Shown in pieces: positions 1 to 8,008 of a stretch of DNA of 64,000 nucleotides. Origin of the DNA: CALMFG01 sp963666035 (GTDB lineage Bacteria; Bacillota; Clostridia; Christensenellales; CALMFG01); NCBI GenBank assembly GCA_963666035.2, contig CAXXJI010000003.1:310001-374000 (forward strand). The letters are read 5' to 3'. The notes beneath the pieces are model-generated. The model worked only from the letters and a program-made list of their open reading frames with translations, did not search any database and had not been told where the DNA came from. Numbering within the stretch: position 1 is the first letter of the stretch; the number at the start of each line of letters is the position of its first letter. Made by a program: the position numbers and the translations under genes.

Positions 1-482
1 TTTTTATAATAGGCGGTATGTGAACAATAGGGCTGGAGCTTGGCGGGGATTTCGCCCGCTTCGAATACGTCAAAGTCGGAAACGCCGCGGGCTGAAAGAC
101 GCATATAGAGCCACGCATTGCAGTCCTTATTCAGCACATCCAAAAGCTTTCCCAGCACGGGCAGATCCTTAGGCCTCAGCGGCTGAAAGCATACGGTCAC
201 CGTACCGCCGCAGATCATGTTGGTGTCGTTGTGCTCATTGCCTTCCATGCTGTAGGTTACCAGCGAGAAACGGGATGGCTTCAAATCTCGGGCCGCTTTG
301 CCGATGACGATATGCTCCACTGCGCCGCCGCCGATGGTGCCCGAAAAAGAACCGTCTTCAAACACGGCTAATCGCGCGCCTGCGCCGCGGGGTGAAGACC
401 CGGTGCCGGTGAGAATACTGCACAGCATGACGGGCTTCTTATTTTTCATTGCGGCGATTATGTCGCTCACCACTGTTTTCAT
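1..482 (-). CDS. XdhC/CoxI family protein, N-terminal part (runs off the window)
   Basis: XdhC-family proteins help mature molybdenum hydroxylases such as xanthine dehydrogenase, by handling or protecting the molybdopterin cofactor in the cytoplasm. The translation starts MKTVVSDIIAAMKNKK and carries the family motif SSPRGAGARLAVF followed by GTIGGGAVE, typical of the XdhC N-terminal domain. About 160 residues are visible and the 3' end lies outside the window. The ATG is preceded by AAGGAG at about 10 nt. It is the last visible gene of a minus-strand operon with selD and yqeB, which fits the accessory set for a selenium-dependent molybdenum hydroxylase. The family call is firm; the exact partner enzyme is not visible. 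Confidence 0.85.
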   Translation of the reverse strand, partial: MKTVVSDIIAAMKNKKPVMLCSILTGTGSSPRGAGARLAVFEDGSFSGTIGGGAVEHIVIGKAARDLKPSRFSLVTYSMEGNEHNDTNMICGGTVTVCFQPLRPKDLPVLGKLLDVLNKDCNAWLYMRLSARGVSDFDVFEAGEIPAKLQPYCSHTAYYK

Positions 483-514
483 CTTGCGTAATTCTCCTTG
501 AAAAGTTGAATGGG

Positions 515-1549
515 CTATCTTAAGAAGATGCGTTTTCCGCCCAGATACTCGGATACGCGCCCGATACGTTGAGCCGAAGGCACCGTGCTTTTTAAAGCGT
601 CAAACAGCACGTCCGCATCGGCCGGATCCACGGCAATCAAAAGCCCGCCCGAGGTCTGGGGATCGAACAGCAAATCCTGCACCGCAAGTTCAATATCGCC
701 GACATCGACAAATTCGCCGGCAAACTTGCGGTTGCGGTACATGCCCGCGGGCAGTACGCCGAGGCGCGCAAGATCCAAAGACTCAGCAATGAGATCAATT
801 GCGCTGACTGTGATGTGCATCTCGGTATCGCTGCCTTGCGCCATCTCCAGCATATGTCCCATCATGCCGAATCCGGTCACATCGGTGACAGCATGCACGG
901 AATATTTCACCATCGCGTCACGAGCCGATTTATTCAGGGTCGTCATAAGTGTATTAGCAAACGCCACGGTTTCGGGTTTGACCATATCGCTTTTCATGCC
1001 GCTTGTCAGCACACCGATGCCGAGCGGTTTGGTATAGAAAATGATGTCGCCGGGTCTGGCGCCAGAGTTGGTCAATAGCTTATCCGGATGGACAAAGCCG
1101 GTGACGGCCAAACCGTATTTGGGTTCTTCGTCATAGATGCTGTGTCCGCCGGTGATCAACGCACCTGCTTCGAAAACTTTATCATATCCGCCTTTTAGGA
1201 TCGCGTGCACCGCTTCTTTGGGCATATCCTCTGGCACGGCCATGATGTTGAGCGCAAGCTTGGGTTCGCCGCCCATGGCGTACACGTCCGAAAGCGCATT
1301 GGTGGCCGCGATGGCCCCGAAGGTATAGGGGTCGTCGGCGATAGGCGGAAAGAAATCCAGCGTTTGCACCAGCGCCAATTCATCACTGATCTTGTAGACT
1401 GAGGCATCGTCACTGCGGTCGAAACCAACCAGCAAATTCGGATCTGTGTGCACCTTGATATCTTCCAAAAGCTTGGCCAGTTCTCCGGCACCCACCTTGG
1501 CACCGCAGCCGGCACAGTTTGCGAGTTTAGTCAGTTTGATATTTTCCAT
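515..1549 (-). CDS. selD: Selenide, water dikinase (selenophosphate synthetase)
   Basis: SelD makes selenophosphate from selenide and ATP, the activated selenium donor for selenocysteine, selenouridine and the labile selenium cofactor of some molybdenum hydroxylases. The 344-residue protein has the AIR-synthase fold. Its N-terminal motif AGCGAK keeps the catalytic Cys (residue 15) and Lys (residue 18); the position often occupied by a second Cys is Ala. No selenocysteine is needed here, because the active residue is an ordinary Cys codon. It lies 2 nt downstream of yqeB, in an operon with yedF and a cysteine desulfurase that could supply reduced selenium. No selA, selB or selC is visible, so use for the hydroxylase cofactor is the simplest reading. 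Confidence 0.95.
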   Translation of the reverse strand: MENIKLTKLANCAGCGAKVGAGELAKLLEDIKVHTDPNLLVGFDRSDDASVYKISDELALVQTLDFFPPIADDPYTFGAIAATNALSDVYAMGGEPKLALNIMAVPEDMPKEAVHAILKGGYDKVFEAGALITGGHSIYDEEPKYGLAVTGFVHPDKLLTNSGARPGDIIFYTKPLGIGVLTSGMKSDMVKPETVAFANTLMTTLNKSARDAMVKYSVHAVTDVTGFGMMGHMLEMAQGSDTEMHITVSAIDLIAESLDLARLGVLPAGMYRNRKFAGEFVDVGDIELAVQDLLFDPQTSGGLLIAVDPADADVLFDALKSTVPSAQRIGRVSEYLGGKRIFLR

Positions 1550-1551
1550 TG

Positions 1552-2346
1552 TCAGTCCTCCAATCGATGAGACAGGTTTAAAATCGCTTCCAAAACACCG
1601 CCGCCGACGCTCAAAGCCTTATCGGAAGCGCTAAAACAATGGGCTTTTTCGCACCGCGGGTCGATGTCGCCGCTTTTCATGCCTTGAAATACAGTGATGC
1701 CTTCCGGCAGAATGCCCCGCAGTGTACCGTTAAGGGTACACTGCATGGGTATGCCGTCTACCGTACCTGCAACATCTCCGGTCTTTACGGTGTCGCCGAT
1801 GGCGAAAAGGGGAGTAAATACGCCATTGGCTGGGGAGCGCAGGACACGTTCGCCTGCAAAGCCGCCGATCAGGCCGGGGATATTGGTATTTGGTAGGGGA
1901 CTGCCGCGGTAGATGACACGTCCGAGATAGTGCCCGCGCATGGTCTCCACTGCGGCGTGGCAGTCCTCACCTGCGGTGAATCCGGGACCGACACCGATGA
2001 CCACCGGCGCATCGGACAGGCTTGTGCCGAGGTTACGCTTAGCCAAAATAGCGTCCACCACCGCGTCGAGCTTCAATTTGGAAATTGACTTACCTTGAGG
2101 ATCAATCAAAATGCCGATTTTTCCGGCATTCACCGCCGCCAAGGCTTCTGTCGGCGATTCGGCCAATTCAGCCCGCACGTCTTCCACTTCGGTAAACCCT
2201 TCATATACTGCTTCCGAAAAACTGACGGTACGCCGGATGGCGGTGGGCTTTGCCATTTCGGTCATGATGATTTTTATCTTAGCGCGATAGAGCCGGAGCG
2301 CGATACCCGAAGCGATATCGCCGGCACCGCGAATGATGACGAGCAT
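1552..2346 (-). CDS. yqeB: YqeB/EF2563-family selenium-dependent molybdenum hydroxylase accessory protein
   Basis: This family is found with xdhC, yqeC and selD in genomes that make selenium-dependent molybdenum hydroxylases; its biochemical role is not established. The 264-residue protein begins with a Rossmann-like glycine motif, GAGDIASGIA (residues 7-16). A conserved middle block GVGPGFTAGEDCHA and a lipoyl-like or barrel-like C-terminal half (GDTVKTGDVAG) follow. The gene sits between the DUF3343 gene and selD, separated from selD by 2 nt, so it is co-transcribed with them. The family call rests on sequence pattern and on the very characteristic neighbourhood. Confidence 0.85.
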   Translation of the reverse strand: MLVIIRGAGDIASGIALRLYRAKIKIIMTEMAKPTAIRRTVSFSEAVYEGFTEVEDVRAELAESPTEALAAVNAGKIGILIDPQGKSISKLKLDAVVDAILAKRNLGTSLSDAPVVIGVGPGFTAGEDCHAAVETMRGHYLGRVIYRGSPLPNTNIPGLIGGFAGERVLRSPANGVFTPLFAIGDTVKTGDVAGTVDGIPMQCTLNGTLRGILPEGITVFQGMKSGDIDPRCEKAHCFSASDKALSVGGGVLEAILNLSHRLED

Positions 2347-2359
2347 ATCTTTTTTCCTT

Positions 2360-2590
2360 TCAAATCAGCATCTCATAACAGCCTTCAATTTCGATGCCGG
2401 ATACCGCGGTATCAAAATTCATTTTGGCATCCAAAGGCAGAGACCAGGCCATCCCGCAGCTTGAAGTGATGCGGGTGGGTACGGGAATCAAACGCCCGGG
2501 AACACTCTGCTGTTTACAGCGCTTTTCAACGGCCATCGCATCAGCGGTGGTGAAAAAAGTGATGACATAGTGCAAAGTTTTAGGCCTCAT
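2360..2590 (-). CDS. DUF3343 protein, putative Se/S carrier-like
   Basis: A small 76-residue protein whose layout matches DUF3343: an N-terminal segment HYVITFFTTADAMAVE and a conserved central stretch ending in ITSSCGMAWSL with a single Cys. The family has been proposed to carry sulfur or selenium, by analogy with its constant association with cysteine desulfurases and YedF; this is not proven. The start overlaps the end of the upstream desulfurase gene by 4 nt, so translational coupling is likely. The position between the EF2568-type desulfurase and yqeB supports a role in passing selenium to the hydroxylase maturation machinery. Confidence 0.75.
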   Translation of the reverse strand: MRPKTLHYVITFFTTADAMAVEKRCKQQSVPGRLIPVPTRITSSCGMAWSLPLDAKMNFDTAVSGIEIEGCYEMLI

Positions 2591-3723
2591 GACTTCGCAA
2601 TCTCCCGCACAGCGGCAACAGCGGCGTCCACTTCATCGGCTGTATTAAACCAGCCAAAGGAGAACCGTACCGCGCCTTGTTTCTCGGTGCCCAGCGCCCG
2701 GTGCATCCGCGGCGCACAATGCGCGCCGGCACGGACCGCGATGCCATAATCCTCGGACAGCATATCGGCCACCTCGGAAGAATCATAGCCGCCGATGTTC
2801 AGCGAGACGATCGGTGCGCGATCGCGCGAAAAATCGCCGTATACCGTCACACCGGGAATTGAGATCACGCTTTCGTAAAAAAGCCGCATCAACGCGGACT
2901 CATGATCGTGAATGTTATCAATGCCAATTTCCTCTAAGTAGTCGATGGCCGCCGAAAGTCCGGCGATGCCGTGTCCGTTCAGGGTGCCTGCTTCCAGTGC
3001 TTCCGGATAGTTTTCGGGCTGAGATTCAGAGTAGGAAAAAATCCCGGTGCCGCCGACTTTAAACGGACGAATTTGGACGCCTTCGGAGATGCAAAGCCCG
3101 CCTGTGCCCTGCGGGCCCATCAGCCCTTTGTGGCCGGTAAAACACAATATGTCAATGCTTTGCTTTTGCATATTGATAGGGAAAGACCCTGCGGTTTGTG
3201 AGGCGTCCACGATATAAAGTAGTTGATTTTTTTTTGCCAGCTTTCCAATGCTTTTAATATCCAAAAGGTTTCCGGTCAGATTGGAAGAGTGCGTGGTCAC
3301 AAAAGCGCGCGTTTCGGGCCGGATCAGCTTTTCAAAATCCACATTATCGATATTACCCATACTGTCGGCTGAGACAAAGTCGATATCGATTCCGTATTCT
3401 TTTTGTAATCGATAAAGCGGCCGCAGCACCGAATTGTGGTCTAAATCGGTGGCGATGATATGATCGCCAGACCTGAACAGCCCAAAGAGTGCAATGTTCA
3501 GCGCTTCGGTAGCGTTTGCAGTGAAAACCATATGACTGGGCCTTACACACCCAAAATGATTTGCTATCTTCTCACGGGCATCATAGATGGTGCGGGCCGC
3601 GGACAGCGCACGACCGTGCACACCCCGCGCGCTGTTGCCCAAGGTCTGCATGGCCTCCGTCACTGCCGCCAGAACACACTCTGGTTTTTTGAGAGTCGTG
3701 GCGGCGTTATCCAGATAGATCAC
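2587..3723 (-). CDS. Cysteine desulfurase / aminotransferase class V, EF2568 type
   Basis: A PLP-dependent class V aminotransferase fold enzyme of 378 residues, probably removing sulfur or selenium from cysteine or selenocysteine to feed selenium metabolism. The PLP-binding lysine lies in FTGHKGLMGPQGTGG, and a catalytic-type Cys sits in RAGAHCAPRMH near the C-terminus. The N-terminal signature IYLDNAATT is typical. EF2568-type enzymes occur in the selenium-dependent molybdenum hydroxylase gene set. It overlaps yedF by 4 nt upstream and the DUF3343 gene by 4 nt downstream. IscS/NifS of the iron-sulfur pathway is less likely, given the neighbours and the shorter active-site loop. Confidence 0.88.
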   Translation of the reverse strand: MIYLDNAATTLKKPECVLAAVTEAMQTLGNSARGVHGRALSAARTIYDAREKIANHFGCVRPSHMVFTANATEALNIALFGLFRSGDHIIATDLDHNSVLRPLYRLQKEYGIDIDFVSADSMGNIDNVDFEKLIRPETRAFVTTHSSNLTGNLLDIKSIGKLAKKNQLLYIVDASQTAGSFPINMQKQSIDILCFTGHKGLMGPQGTGGLCISEGVQIRPFKVGGTGIFSYSESQPENYPEALEAGTLNGHGIAGLSAAIDYLEEIGIDNIHDHESALMRLFYESVISIPGVTVYGDFSRDRAPIVSLNIGGYDSSEVADMLSEDYGIAVRAGAHCAPRMHRALGTEKQGAVRFSFGWFNTADEVDAAVAAVREIAKS

Positions 3724-4301
3724 GGCTTAATCACCTTGTCCGCGTTCATCAGCGTCTCAACGATGGTATACATGTTGGAGATAGTGCCGACGGCAAGCTG
3801 ATCGGTCAGCTCAAAATAGTTGAGGCAGGTACCGCAGGTCTGAATCTCTACCCCCTGACTTTCCAGCCACTTTAAATCCTCCAGCGAATCACTGTCTTTG
3901 ATGGACAGCTTGGCGCCGCTGTTATAGAAGATGATGGTGGTGGGAAGCGTCGGCATCTGGGTGAGTGCATAGATAAACCCTTTAATCAGCACCTGGCCGA
4001 GTTTTTCGTCGCCCGAACCCATCACGTTGGCACTGACCGCGACAACCAGATTTTCTTCGCCTGAAGTCGTTTCTTCCACCGTTTCGGGTGTGCCGCCAAT
4101 AAAGACCGAATAGTCCTTTTCGCCGTTTTCCTTCACCGAGGTTTCCAGGCCCTTTTGGTCGGCCATGCGCTTGACGTTGTGCACCGCGGCCTCGTTATCC
4201 ACCTTGACTTCCAAGGTTTCATCGTCTTTTTTACTGCCAAGCGCTTTAATGGCCATCACCACCGGCTCGGGGCAGGCCTTGCCTCTTGCGTCAACTATCA
4301 C
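3720..4301 (-). CDS. yedF: YedF-type sulfurtransferase-like selenium metabolism protein
   Basis: A 193-residue two-domain protein. Residues 1-70 form a TusA/SirA domain with the signature CPEP (Cys near residue 9). Residues 95-190 form a DsrE-like domain with a second cysteine motif, CGTCLNYFEL. This fusion defines the YedF family of selenium-using organisms, thought to relay selenium or sulfur as a persulfide or perselenide. It is the first gene of the minus-strand operon; the region up to 4448 holds its promoter and that of the divergent yqeC. The chemistry is inferred from the family and not shown here. Confidence 0.88.
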   Translation of the reverse strand: MIVDARGKACPEPVVMAIKALGSKKDDETLEVKVDNEAAVHNVKRMADQKGLETSVKENGEKDYSVFIGGTPETVEETTSGEENLVVAVSANVMGSGDEKLGQVLIKGFIYALTQMPTLPTTIIFYNSGAKLSIKDSDSLEDLKWLESQGVEIQTCGTCLNYFELTDQLAVGTISNMYTIVETLMNADKVIKP

Positions 4302-4397
4302 TAAGATTTCCTCCGTTTCGTTATTCTCGCGCGACTATAACGCTTGTCTTTATTATACCCTAGTTTCGTGATTAATCAATCGATGATTTTAAGTATC

Positions 4398-4426
4398 TGG
4401 ACGCTGGTTTTTGTTTCAAGTATAAT
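4398..4426 (+). promoter_or_regulatory. Candidate sigma-A promoter for yqeC
   Basis: A TGGACG -35-like box at 4398-4403 and a perfect TATAAT at 4421-4426 are separated by 17 nt, about 20 nt upstream of the yqeC start. The -35 is a weak match. Confidence 0.5.
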
Positions 4427-4448
4427 TAAAAAATATAAGGAGTAAAAA

Positions 4449-5117
4449 ATGCGGCTGAGTGATTTGCTGAAAATAGAAAAGGGCGTGACGGCGGTGATCG
4501 GTAGCGGAGGAAAGACCAGCTTGATCCATACGCTGGCTAAAGAATTGCCGGGCCGGGTGATTTTATGTACGACAACGTTGATATACCCTTCCGAGATTTA
4601 TCTGACGCTAATCTCGCCGAGCAGAAGCGAGTTGGAAGCCGCACTGCAAAAGCATGGCGTGGTATGCGCGGGTGAACCGGCGGGGAACGGGAAAATAAAA
4701 GCCCTTAAGATTTCGATGGAGACGCTGGCGGAATTGGCCGAATATGTGCTGGTGGAAGCGGACGGCGCAAAGCAAAAGCCGCTTAAAGCACACGAAGCAC
4801 ACGAGCCGGTGATACCCGAACTTTCGAACCAGACAATCTGCGTGGTTGGCGCTTTGGGATTTGATGTGCCCATTGCTGTATCGACGCATAGACCCGAACG
4901 ATTTGCCGTGCTGGCTGGTGTTTCGACGGACGATCCAGCCGCGCCCGAAATGATGGCAAAGGTGATAGAAACCGAAGGATTTGCCGACCGGGTTTTTATC
5001 AATCAGGTTGAGAACAAAGCGGCTTTAGAAAAAGCAAGGCGACTGGCGGAAAACGTTAATCGGCCCGTCACAGCAGGGAGCATAAACAGCGATCAATATG
5101 ATCAAATCAAAGCATAA
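4449..5117 (+). CDS. yqeC: Selenium-dependent hydroxylase accessory protein YqeC
   Basis: YqeC is a putative nucleotide-binding accessory protein that co-occurs with selD, yqeB and xdhC in organisms with selenium-dependent molybdenum hydroxylases. The 222-residue protein has a P-loop, GSGGKTSLI, at residues 18-26 and a downstream acidic block VEADGAKQKPLKAH typical of the family. The start is supported by AAGGAG about 8 nt upstream. It faces away from the six-gene selenium operon, so one intergenic region of about 150 nt holds both promoters. It ends 17 nt before the convergent MFS gene, with no room for a separate terminator. The precise reaction is unknown. Confidence 0.88.
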   Translation: MRLSDLLKIEKGVTAVIGSGGKTSLIHTLAKELPGRVILCTTTLIYPSEIYLTLISPSRSELEAALQKHGVVCAGEPAGNGKIKALKISMETLAELAEYVLVEADGAKQKPLKAHEAHEPVIPELSNQTICVVGALGFDVPIAVSTHRPERFAVLAGVSTDDPAAPEMMAKVIETEGFADRVFINQVENKAALEKARRLAENVNRPVTAGSINSDQYDQIKA

Positions 5118-5133
5118 TTAATGATGATTCGAT

Positions 5134-6315
5134 TTACCGTTGGGTTTTTCTCGTGAGCATTTCGGTGCAGAAAATAATACCGGACGCACAGAAGATCAAC
5201 AGTGCGGGCAGCATCATCATGGATGTGCGTGTTACGACTAAGCCGATAATGGGCGGGAAAACGGCACTGCCGATATAGGCAAATCCCATCTGATAGCCGA
5301 TAATGGTTTGAGATTTATCTCTGCCAAAGCGTTTGGGCGTTTCGTGTATCATGGCGGGGAAGATAGGGGAAAGGCCGAGCCCGACCAGAATCATGGGCAC
5401 CAAAGAGAGCTTGGCAGGAAGAGGGAGTATCATCAGAATGACTGCGGTCAAAGCCAGTACAGCCCCGCTGCGGATCATGATTTTGTTGGAGACTTTAAAG
5501 GTGATAAAACCAGCCACAATACGTCCGGTCATGATACTGGCATAATAGAGCGCCACCCAGTATGCCGCGGTATCCACGGCAATGTTTTTGGCCTGAACCA
5601 GATAACTGCTGCCCCAAAGCCCTACCGAGATTTCCACTGCGCAGTAAAAAAGAAAAGTACCGAGCGCAAAAATAAGGCCTTGGGTCTGAATCACCGCTTT
5701 ATCAAACAGCTTGGGTTTATGCTCACTGTCGTTAAGCGAAGGGTCTTTTAAAGCGACAAGTGCCTTGTGCTTGCTCCAGACGGGAAGGGTGACCAACAGG
5801 ATAAACGCAAGCGCCAGCTGGATAAAAGCGATGGTGCGGTAACCGTTGCGCCAAGAAAGCCCCGCCGAAAGCGTACTGCCGATGATGATCGGTCCGAGCG
5901 TGGAGCCTACTCCCCAAAAAGAGTGCAGCCAGTTCATATGGTGCGATTTATAATGCAGTGCGACATAATTATTAAGTCCGGTATCCACAGCGCCTGCGCC
6001 GAAACCCAAAGGCAGGCCCAGCAGCAGCATCCAGATATAACCCGGCGCGAATGAGAAGCCCAAAAGCGCAAGTCCGGTCATAAAACAGCTGATGGTCGTC
6101 AATTTGCCGGTGCCGAATTTTTTAATCAGAAACCCGCTGGAAAAACTGGAGATGACCGTACCGCAGATGGTGATAAACACGATCAACCCCGCCGCATCCA
6201 GCGGCATGCCCCAGTCCGTTCGGATGGCAGGCCAGGCGACGCCCAAAATGGAATCGGGCAGGCCGAGACTGATAAAAGCAAGATAAATGAGGACGAGCAG
6301 GATGATGGTTATCAT
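5134..6315 (-). CDS. MFS transporter (fucose/sugar permease-like)
   Basis: A 393-residue major facilitator carrier with about 12 predicted membrane segments. The first begins at ITIILLVLIYLAFISLGLPDSILG, a start typical of the FucP/YfkF-like MFS branch. I place the start at the internal ATG at 6315 because CAGGAGA lies 6 nt upstream; the 18 codons further upstream have no ribosome site and are not hydrophobic. Substrate cannot be read from sequence. It is transcribed away from glpK and convergent with yqeC. No regulator gene is next to it. Confidence 0.8.
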   Translation of the reverse strand: MITIILLVLIYLAFISLGLPDSILGVAWPAIRTDWGMPLDAAGLIVFITICGTVISSFSSGFLIKKFGTGKLTTISCFMTGLALLGFSFAPGYIWMLLLGLPLGFGAGAVDTGLNNYVALHYKSHHMNWLHSFWGVGSTLGPIIIGSTLSAGLSWRNGYRTIAFIQLALAFILLVTLPVWSKHKALVALKDPSLNDSEHKPKLFDKAVIQTQGLIFALGTFLFYCAVEISVGLWGSSYLVQAKNIAVDTAAYWVALYYASIMTGRIVAGFITFKVSNKIMIRSGAVLALTAVILMILPLPAKLSLVPMILVGLGLSPIFPAMIHETPKRFGRDKSQTIIGYQMGFAYIGSAVFPPIIGLVVTRTSMMMLPALLIFCASGIIFCTEMLTRKTQR

Positions 6316-6493
6316 TGAATTTCTCCTGAGAAAATGTTTTAAAACGATGTGATACTCATTGTAGTGCATATATGCGTCTTTGCCAAGATGATAACCAAAT
6401 TAATTTACCGGTTTTTTAGTCAGACTATCTTCAAACACGTATGGATATGATAAACTAAAAATAGAAATCTAGATTGACACGAAGGAGTAAACG

Positions 6494-7981
6494 ATGGCCA
6501 GATATGTGTTAGCATTGGATCAGGGTACGACGAGTTCGCGCGCGATTTTGTTTGATGATAAAGGCGATATTATCGATACTGCGCAAAAAGAGTTTACGCA
6601 AATTTACCCGAAAGAGGGCTGGGTGGAGCATAACCCGATGGAGATTTATTCTTCCCAGTATGCCGTAATGATGGAAGTCGTCACAAAAAGCGGAATTGAT
6701 ATCAAGGATATTGCGGCCATCGGCATCGCGAATCAGCGCGAAACCACCATCCTTTGGGAAAAGGCCACAGGGAAGCCGATCTATAACGCCATCGTCTGGC
6801 AGTGTCGAAGAACGGCGGGCATCGTGGACGAGTTGAAAGCAAAGGGGTTGGAAGCGCATATCAAAGCGGCGACCGGATTGGTGCCGGACGCCTATTTTTC
6901 AGCGACCAAGATTAAGTGGATACTCGATCATGTGGAAGGCACGCGGGAACGCGCCGAAAAGGGTGAAATACTGTTCGGCACGGTGGATACCTGGTTGGTC
7001 TGGAAGCTGACAAACGGCGGAAAACACATCACCGACTACACCAACGCGTCGCGCACCATGATCTACAATATCAATAGTTTGGACTGGGATGACAGGCTTT
7101 TAGCGGCATTGGATATTCCACGGGCGATGCTGCCAAAGGTCTGCTATAGCAGCGAGGTGTACGGCTACGCCGCCATACAGGACACGAAAATTCCGATCGC
7201 GGGCATCGCGGGCGACCAGCAGGCCGCGCTGTTCGGGCAGGCTTGTTTTGAAAAAGGAGAAGCGAAGAACACGTATGGTACCGGGTGTTTCCTCTTGATG
7301 AACACCGGGGAAAATCCGGTGGCCAGTCAAAACGGGCTTGTCACCACCATCGCTGTCGGTTTAAACGGACGTGTGGAATATGCACTGGAAGGCAGCGTGT
7401 TTGTGGGCGGTGCGGTCATCCAGTGGCTGCGGGACGAGATGCGGTTTATCGCCGAAAGCCGGGACGCCGAATACTACGCCGAAAAGGTGGATTCTACCGG
7501 CGGGGTCTATCTGGTTCCGGCCTTTACCGGCCTTGGCGCGCCGTACTGGGACATGTACGCAAGGGGATGCATTGTGGGGCTGACGCGCGGTACCAAGCGG
7601 GAACATATTATCCGGGCGGCGCAGGAATCTATCGCGTATCAGAGCCTTGAGCTGGTGGAGGCGATGGAAAAGGACAGTGGACTTGCTTTGAGTCAATTAA
7701 ACGTGGACGGCGGCGCCAGCCGAGATGCTTTTTTGATGCAGTTTCAGGCGGATATCCTAAATAAACCCATCGATCGGCCCAAAACGCGGGAGACCACGGC
7801 GCTGGGTGTGGCATACTTAGCGGGGCTGGCGGTAGGCGTATGGGAAAGCCGGGATGAGATTAAAAAAGCGCGGGTCTGCGATGCCCGCTTTACTCCGAAT
7901 ATGGATGATGAAAAACGTAAAACCCTGTTGGCCGGATGGCGAAAAGCCGTGGGACGCAGTTTGGATTGGGAAACGCATTAA
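6494..7981 (+). CDS. glpK: Glycerol kinase
   Basis: GlpK phosphorylates glycerol to sn-glycerol 3-phosphate with ATP, a cytoplasmic step feeding glycolysis and phospholipid synthesis. The 495-residue length is normal for the family. The FGGY-kinase features are clear: N-terminal DQGTTSSRAILFD, FGTVDTWLVWKLT in the middle, GIAGDQQAALFGQ and, near the C-terminus, NVDGGASRDAFLMQ. The ATG follows GAAGGAG at 8 nt. No glpF or glpD is adjacent; plsY, a user of glycerol phosphate, is far away at 34.3 kb. The next gene starts 27 nt downstream, so read-through is possible though the functions look unrelated. Confidence 0.97.
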   Translation: MARYVLALDQGTTSSRAILFDDKGDIIDTAQKEFTQIYPKEGWVEHNPMEIYSSQYAVMMEVVTKSGIDIKDIAAIGIANQRETTILWEKATGKPIYNAIVWQCRRTAGIVDELKAKGLEAHIKAATGLVPDAYFSATKIKWILDHVEGTRERAEKGEILFGTVDTWLVWKLTNGGKHITDYTNASRTMIYNINSLDWDDRLLAALDIPRAMLPKVCYSSEVYGYAAIQDTKIPIAGIAGDQQAALFGQACFEKGEAKNTYGTGCFLLMNTGENPVASQNGLVTTIAVGLNGRVEYALEGSVFVGGAVIQWLRDEMRFIAESRDAEYYAEKVDSTGGVYLVPAFTGLGAPYWDMYARGCIVGLTRGTKREHIIRAAQESIAYQSLELVEAMEKDSGLALSQLNVDGGASRDAFLMQFQADILNKPIDRPKTRETTALGVAYLAGLAVGVWESRDEIKKARVCDARFTPNMDDEKRKTLLAGWRKAVGRSLDWETH

Positions 7982-8008
7982 ATATTATTCTTTGAAAAGG
8001 TGATTTTT

